The translations under genes and the position numbers were made by a program. Positions 58,237 to 64,000 of a DNA stretch of 64,000 bases are shown one piece after another (the stretch's first letter is position 1; every line of letters begins with the position of its first letter). The DNA comes from Petrolisthes cinctipes. Its lineage: Eukaryota > Arthropoda > Malacostraca > Decapoda > Porcellanidae. The notes under the pieces were generated by a model. The model saw nothing but the letters and a program-made list of their open reading frames with translations. It did no database searches and had not been told where the DNA came from. Location of the stretch: contig JAWQEG010000279.1 in assembly GCA_033782935.1 (NCBI GenBank), positions 1,636,001-1,700,000 on the forward strand, read 5' to 3'.

Positions 58237-61200
58237 TGTACAGATACCTTCTGGGACCTCTAAATATCGAATTTTCGGGTGTTTTGGGACTGAATTTGAG
58301 ATATCGATTTTTTGGCACCTAAAATGTCGATTTTTAGCATGTTTTTAGCCTATATTTTGAAAATATTCTAGCACTGTGTAGGCATGTACAGATTGCTTCT
58401 GGGACCCCAAAATATTGAATTTTCGGGTGTTTTGAGCCTGAATTTGAGATATAAACGAGTACAGAAGATACATGCACATATTGACTTTGGGCATCTAAAA
58501 GATCGATTTTTAGCATGTTTTGGGCCTGTATTTTGAAAATACTCTAGCACTGAGTAGGCATGTACAGATTGCTTCTGGGACCCCAAAATAATGAATTTTC
58601 GGGTGTTTTGAGCCTGAATTTGAGATATAAACGGGTACAGAAGATACATGCACATATTGACTTTGGGCATCTAAAATATCGATTTTCAGCATGTTTTGGG
58701 CCTGTATTTTGAAAATACTCTAACACTGAGTAGGCATGTACAGATTGCTTCTGGGACCCCAAAATATTGAATTTTCGGGTGTTTTGAGCCTAAATTTCAG
58801 ATATAAACGGGTACTGAAGATGCATGCACATATCGACTTTTGTGCACCTAAAAGATCGATTTTCAGTATGTTTTGAGCATGTATTTTGAAAATACTCTAA
58901 CACGGAGTAGACATGTACAGATCGCTTCTGGGACCCCTAAATATCGAATTTTCGGGTGTTTTGGGACTGAATTTGAGATATCGACTTTTTGGCACCTAAA
59001 AGATCGATTTTTAGCATGTTTTTAGCCTATATTTTGAAAATATTCTAGCACTGAGTAGGCATGTACAGATTGCTTCTGGGACCCCAAAATATTGAATTTT
59101 CGGGTGTTTTGAGCCTGAATTTGATATATAAACGGGTACAGAAGATACATGCACATATTGACTTTGGGCACCAAAAATATCGATTTTCAGCATGTTTTGG
59201 GCCTGAATTTTGAAAATACTCTAACACGGAGTAGGCATGTACAGATCGCTTCTGGGACCCCAAAATATCGAATTTTTGGGTGTTTAGGGCCAGAATTTGA
59301 GATATAAACGGGTACAGAAGATGCATGCACATATCGACTTTTGGGCACCTAAAAGATCGATTTTCAGTATGTTTTTGGCCTGTATTTTGAAAATACTCTA
59401 ACACGGAGTAGGCATGTACAGATACCTTCTGGGACCTCTATATATCGAATTTTCTGGTGTTTTGGGACTGAATTTGAGATATCGATTTTTTGGCACCTAA
59501 AATGTCGATTTTTAGCATGTTTTTAGCCTATATTTTGAAAATATTCTAGCACTGTGTAGGCATGTACAGATTGCTTCTGGGACCCCAAAATATTGAATTT
59601 TCGGGTGTTTTGAGCCTGAATTTGAGATATAAACGGGTACAGAAGATACATGCACATATTGACTTTGGGCATCTAAAAGATCGATTTTTAGCATGTTTTG
59701 GGCCTGTATTTTGAAAATACTCTAGCACTGAGTAGGCATGTACAGATTGCTTCTGGGACCCCTAAATATCGAATTTTCGGGTGTTTTGGGACTGAATTTG
59801 AGATATAAACGGGTACAGAAGATACATGCACATATTGACTTTGGGCATCTAAAATATCGATTTTCAGCATGTTTTGGGCCTGTATTTTGAAAATACTCTA
59901 ACACTGAGTAGGCATGTACAGATTGCTTCTGGGACCCCAAAATATTGAATTTTCGGGTGTTTTGAGCCTGAATTTGAGATATAAACGGGTACTGAAGATG
60001 CATGCACATATCGACTTTTGTGCACCTAAAAGATCGATTTTCAGTATGTTTTGAGCATGTATTTTGAAAATACTCTAACACGGAGTAGACATGTACAGAT
60101 CGCTTCTGGGACCCCTAAATATCGAATTTTCGGGTGTTTTGGGACTGAATTTGAGATATCGACTTTTTGGCACCTAAAAGATCGATTTTTAGCATGTTTT
60201 TAGCCTATATTTTGAAAATATTCTAGCACTGAGTAGGCATGTACAGATTGCTTCTGGGACCCCAAAATATTGAATTTTCGGGTGTTTTGAGCCTGAATTT
60301 GAGATATAAACGGGTACAGAAGATACATGCACATATTGACTTTGGGCACCAAAAATATCGATTTTCAGCATGTTTTGGGCCTGAATTTTGAAAATACTCT
60401 AACACTGAGTAGGCATGTACAGATCGCTTCTGGGACCCCAAAATATCGAATTTTTGGGTGTTTAGGGCCAGAATTTGAGATATAAACGGGTACAGAAGAT
60501 GCATGCACATATCGACTTTTGGGCACCTAAAAGATCGATTTTCAGTATGTTTTTGGCCTGTATTTTGAAAATACTCTAACACGGAGTAGGCATGTACAGA
60601 TACCTTCTGGGACCTCTAAATATCGAATTTTCGGGTGTTTTGGGACTGAATTTGAGATATCGATTTTTTGGCACCTAAAATGTCGATTTTTAGCATGTTT
60701 TTAGCCTATATTTTGAAAATATTCTAGCACTGTGTAGGCATGTACAGATTGCTTCTGGGACCCCAAAATATTGAATTTTCGGGTGTTTTGAGCCTGAATT
60801 TGAGATATAAACGGGTACAGAAGATACACGCACATATTGACTTTGGGCATCTAAAAGATCGATTTTTAGCATGTTTTGGGCCTGTATTTTGAAAATACTC
60901 TAGCACTGAGTAGGCATGTACAGATTGCTTCTGGGACCCCAAAATATTGAATTTTCGGGTGTTTTGAGCGTGAATTTGAGATATAAACGGGTACAGAAGA
61001 TACATGCACATATTGACTTTGGGCATCTAAAATATCGATTTTCAGCATGTTTTGGACCTGTATTTTGAAAATACTCTAACACTGAGTAGGCATGTACAGA
61101 TTGCTTCTGGGACCCCAAAATATTGAATTTTCGGGTGTTTTGAGCCTGAATTTGAGATATAAACGGGTACTGAAGATGCATGCACATATCGACTTTTGTG

Positions 61201-61770
61201 CACCTAAAAGATCGATTTTCAATATGTTTTGAGCATGTATTTTGAAAATACTCTAACACGGAGTAGACATGTACAGATCGCTTCTGGGACCCCTAAATAT
61301 CGAATTTTCGGGTGTTTTGGGACTGAATTTGAGATATCGACTTTTTGGCACCTAAAAGATCGATTTTTAGCATGTTTTTAGCCTATATTTTGAAAATATT
61401 CTAGCACTGAGTAGGCATGTACAGATTGCTTCTGGGACCCCAAAATATTGAGTTTTCGGGTGTTTTGAGCCTGAATTTGAGATATAAACGGGTACAGAAG
61501 ATACATGCACATATTGACTTTGGGCACCAAAAATATCGATTTTCAGCATGTTTTGGACCTGAATTTTGAAAATACTCTAACACGGAGTAGGCATGTACAG
61601 ATCGCTTCTGTGACCCCAAAATATCGAATTTTTGGGTGTTTAGGTCCAGAATTTGAGATATAAACGGGTACAGAAGATGCATGCACATATCGACTTTTGG
61701 GAACCTAAAAGATCGATTTTCAGTATGTTTTTGGCCTGTATTTTGAAAATACTCTAACACGGAGTAGGCA
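58237..61770. repeat. 1178-bp heptamer higher-order repeat, three regular copies
   Basis: Units 58237-59414, 59415-60592 and 60593-61770 are each 1178 bp and have the order Sa, L1v, L1, L2, Sb, L1p, L3 (148+176+176+177+148+176+177). In the middle unit the L1 has an Sb head. Shared marks are GAGTAGACATG at the end of L2 and, in L3, GAATTTTTGGGTGTTTAGG. This is the most regular part of the window and probably the youngest. Confidence 0.92.
58385..58560 (+). repeat. Reference variant monomer L1v (176 bp)
   Basis: L1v is L1 up to GGGCATC, then reads AAAAGATCGATTTTTAGC, which is a short-monomer sequence. It returns to GTTTTGGGCCTG and ends AATACTCTAGCACTGAG, again partly S-like. It looks like a patchwork of L1 and S. 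It is the extra monomer that makes the right-hand higher-order repeat a heptamer; an earlier copy is at 51866-52041. Confidence 0.88.
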
Positions 61771-64000
61771 TGTACAGATACCTTCTGGGACCTCTATATA
61801 TCGAATTTTCGGGTGTTTTGGGACTGAATTTGAGATATCGATTTTTTGGCACCTAAAATGTCGATTTTTAGCATGTTTTTAGCCTATATTTTGAAAATAT
61901 TCTAGCACTGTGTAGGCATGTACAGATTGCTTCTGGGACCCCAAAATATTGAATTTTCGGGTGTTTTGAGCCTGAATTTGAGATATAAACGGGTACAGAA
62001 GATACATGCACATATTGACTTTGGGCATCTAAAAGATCGATTTTTAGCATGTTTTGGGCCTGTATTTTGAAAATACTCTAGCACTGAGTAGGCATGTACA
62101 GATTGCTTCTGGGACCCCAAAATATTGAATTTTCGGGTGTTTTGAGCCTGAATTTGAGATATAAACGGGTACTGAAGATGCATTCACATATCGACTTTTG
62201 TGCACCTAAAAGATCGATTTTCAGTATGTTTTGAGCATGTATTTTGAAAATACTCTAACACGGAGTAGACATGTACAGATCGCTTCTGGGACCCCAAAAT
62301 ATCGAATTTTCGGGTGTTTTGGGACTGAATTTGAGATATCGACTTTTTGGCACCTAAAAGATCGATTTTTAGCATGTTTTTAGCCTATATTTTGAAAATA
62401 TTCTAGCACTGTACAGATTGCTTCTGGGACCCCAAAATATTGAATTTTCGGGTGTTTTGAGACTGAATTTGAGATATAAACGGGTACAGAAGATACATGC
62501 ACATATTGACTTTGGGCACCAAAAATATCGATTTTAAGCATGTTTTGGGCCTGAATTTTGAAAATACTCTAACACGGAGTAGGCATGTACAGATCGCTTC
62601 TGGGACCCCAAAATATCGAATTTTTGGGTGTTTAGGGCCAGAATTTGAGATATAAACGGGTACAGAAGATGCATGCACATATCGACTTTTGGGCACCTAA
62701 AAGATCGATTTTCAGTATGTTTTTGGCCTGTATTTTGAAAATACTCTAACACGGAGTAGGCATGTACAGATACCTTCTGGGACCTCTATATATAAAATTT
62801 TCGGGTGTTTTGGGACTGAATTTGAGATATCGATTTTTTGGCACCTAAAATTTCGATTTTTAGCATGTTTTTAGCCTATATTTTGAAAATATTCTAGCAC
62901 TGTGTATGCATGTACAGATTGCTTCTGGGACCCCAAAATATTGAATTTTCAGGTGTTTTGAGCCTGAATTTGAGATATAAACGGGTACAGAAGATACATG
63001 CACATATTGACTTTGGGCATCTAAAAGATCGATTTTTAGCATGTTTTGGGCCTGTATTTTGAAAATACTCTAGCACTGAGTAGGCATGTACAGATTGCTT
63101 CTGGGACCCCTAAATATCGAATTTTCGGGTGTTTTGGGACTGAATTTGAGATATAAACGGGTACAGAAGATACATGCACATATTGATTTTGGGCATCTAA
63201 AATATCGATTTTCAGCATGTTTTGGGCCTGTATTTTGAAAATACTCTAACACTGAGTAGGCATGTACAGATTGCTTCTGGAACCCCAAAATATTGAATTT
63301 TCGGGTGTTTTGAGCGTGAATTTGAGATATAAACGGGTACTGAAGATGCATGCACATATCGACTTTGGGCATCTAAAATATCGATTTTCAGCATGTTTTG
63401 GACCTGTATTTTGAAAATACTCTAACACTGAGTAGGCATGTACAGATTGCTTCTGGGACCCCAAAATATTGAATTTTCGGGTGTTTTGAGCCTGAATTTG
63501 AGATATAAACGGGTACTGAAGATGCATGCACATATCGACTTTTGTGCACCTAAAAGATCGATTTTCAATATGTTTTGAGCATGTATTTTGAAAATACTCT
63601 AACACGGAGTAGACATGTACAGATCGCTTCTGGGACCCCTAAATATCGAATTTTCGGGTGTTTTGGGACTGAATTTGAGATATCGACTTTTTGGCACCTA
63701 AAAGATCGATTTTTAGCATGTTTTTAGCCTATATTTTGAAAATATTCTAGCACTGAGTAGGCATGTACAGATTGCTTCTGGGACCCCAAAATATTGAGTT
63801 TTCGGGTGTTTTGAGCCTGAATTTGAGATATAAACGGGTACAGAAGATACATGCACATATTGACTTTGGGCACCAAAAATATCGATTTTCAGCATGTTTT
63901 GGACCTGAATTTTGAAAATACTCTAACACGGAGTAGGCATGTACAGATCGCTTCTGGGACCCCAAAATATCGAATTTTTGGGTGTTTAGGTCCAGAATTT
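61771..64000. repeat. Heptamer array, shortened unit and extended final unit
   Basis: Unit 61771-62762 is 992 bp (Sa, L1v, L2, Sb10, L1p, L3): one L1 and 10 bp of Sb are missing. The last unit starts at 62763 with Sa, L1v, an Sb-head/L1 chimera, an L2-head/L1-tail monomer, L2, Sb and L1p, and is cut in L3 (63940-64000) by the window edge. The array continues to the right. Confidence 0.88.

Larger units (their letters stand above)
1..64000. repeat. Continuous satellite DNA array, 138-177 bp monomers
   Basis: Every part of the window can be laid into consecutive monomers that start at the conserved TGTACAGAT. I count 387 complete units and two edge fragments, all in one orientation. Sizes fall into discrete classes: 176 and 177 bp (long), 148 bp (short), 138 bp (short with a further 10-bp loss), and a handful of odd lengths. 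The constant blocks are TTCTGGGACC, CGAATTTTCGGGTGTTTT, GAATTTGAGATAT, CGATTTT, GCATGTTTT and TTTTGAAAATA. No transposon, gene or unique sequence interrupts the array. This is typical of nuclear centromeric or other heterochromatic satellite in a eukaryote; the centromeric reading is inference, because the sequence alone cannot show CENH3 occupancy. I cannot assign the family or species. Confidence 0.98.

Noticed and set aside
1..64000. Open reading frames of 60-178 codons on both strands, with peptides such as MLEYFQNTG and SICACIFCTRLYLKF repeated
   Set aside because: They are translations of the satellite. A 177-bp monomer is 59 codons, so a frame can stay open over several units, but 176- and 148-bp monomers shift the frame, and the same DNA is open in several frames and on both strands. 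There is no start context, intron signal or codon bias, and substitutions are not codon-structured. None is a credible gene.
1..64000. CRISPR array
   Set aside because: There is no alternation of short constant repeats with unique spacers; the whole 148-177 bp unit is conserved, and no cas-like gene is present.
1..64000. CENP-B box in the monomer
   Set aside because: I compared the TTCGGGTGTTTT region and its reverse complement with the core pattern TTCG-4N-A-2N-CGGG. The TTCG and CGGG parts overlap instead of being spaced, so the match fails on both strands.
1..64000. Yeast CDEIII-like element (TGTTTTTG... with CCGAAA)
   Set aside because: L3 has TGTTTTTGGCC, and the minus strand has CCCGAAAATTCG, but they are not in the required arrangement. 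Short A/T-rich words match by chance.
1..64000. Transposable element or retrotransposon insertion
   Set aside because: The monomer phase is never broken. The odd lengths (88, 137, 147, 150, 152, 167, 181 bp) are all explained by small indels or class switches, with no foreign sequence or target-site duplication.
1..64000. rRNA, tRNA, telomeric repeat or replication-origin genes
   Set aside because: No conserved rRNA or tRNA segment and no TTTAGGG/TTAGGG runs were seen. Every base belongs to the satellite.
1..64000. Assignment to a named satellite (rice CentO, maize CentC, Arabidopsis 178-bp, Rhynchospora Tyba)
   Set aside because: Length is similar to some of these, but I could not recognise sequence identity from memory and will not claim a match without a search.

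Overview
The whole 64 kb window is one uninterrupted, head-to-tail tandem satellite array. I found no protein-coding gene, RNA gene, transposon, CRISPR array or unique-sequence island. Reading by hand from the conserved TGTACAGAT phase point, I could parse the window into 387 complete monomers plus two partial ones at the edges (1-133 and 63940-64000), with no gap. A few boundaries may be off by a base or so. All monomers lie in the same orientation. The DNA is A+T-rich: a typical 176-bp monomer is about 37.5% G+C by hand count. This architecture is that of a nuclear eukaryotic satellite of the centromeric or heterochromatic kind. A 176-177 bp unit is typical of plant centromeric satellites, but I do not recognise the family by name and cannot fix the species or kingdom from the sequence.

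There are two length classes. Long monomers (L, 176-177 bp) come in four main subtypes: L1 (ACAGAAGATACATG, ATTGACTTTGGGCATC), L1p (like L1 but GGGCACCAAAAATATCG and CCTGAATTTTG), L2 (TACTGAAGATGCATG, TTTTGTGCACC, TTTTGAGCATG) and L3 (GTTTAGGGCCAG, TTTTGGGCACC, TTTTTGGCCTG). L1v is an L1 variant with a short-type tail. Short monomers (S, 148 bp) come in two subtypes: Sa (GATACCTTCTGGGACCTC) and Sb (GATCGCTTCTGGGACCCC, then TAAATATCG). S lacks an exact 29-bp block of L that sits between ATAT repeats. Many S monomers also lose a further 10 bp (138 bp, written Sb10 or Sa10).

These subtypes are combined into nested higher-order repeats. The basic module is S-L-L: 501 bp, or 491 bp with the 10-bp loss. 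Region by region: 1-14 kb is a heterogeneous mosaic with 2.1-2.3 kb, 0.95-1.13 kb and 6.26-kb-spaced duplications. 14.4-16.4 kb is a 678-bp tetramer. 16.4-23.4 kb is 491/501-bp trimers plus a pair of blocks sharing a rare insertion. 23.4-40.1 kb is dominated by a 26-27-monomer unit of 4.26-4.43 kb and shuffled, deleted derivatives of it. 40.1-55.9 kb is trimer-based with 1.28-kb, 0.5-kb and 1.85-kb-spaced duplications. 55.9-64 kb is a young, regular 1178-bp heptamer array.

The open reading frames that can be drawn on either strand are translations of the satellite and are not annotated as genes. What can be read here is the history of the array: unequal exchange, block copying, and indels at two preferred places. 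A 15-bp dyad whose arms change together between monomer classes is the most interesting sequence-level signal.
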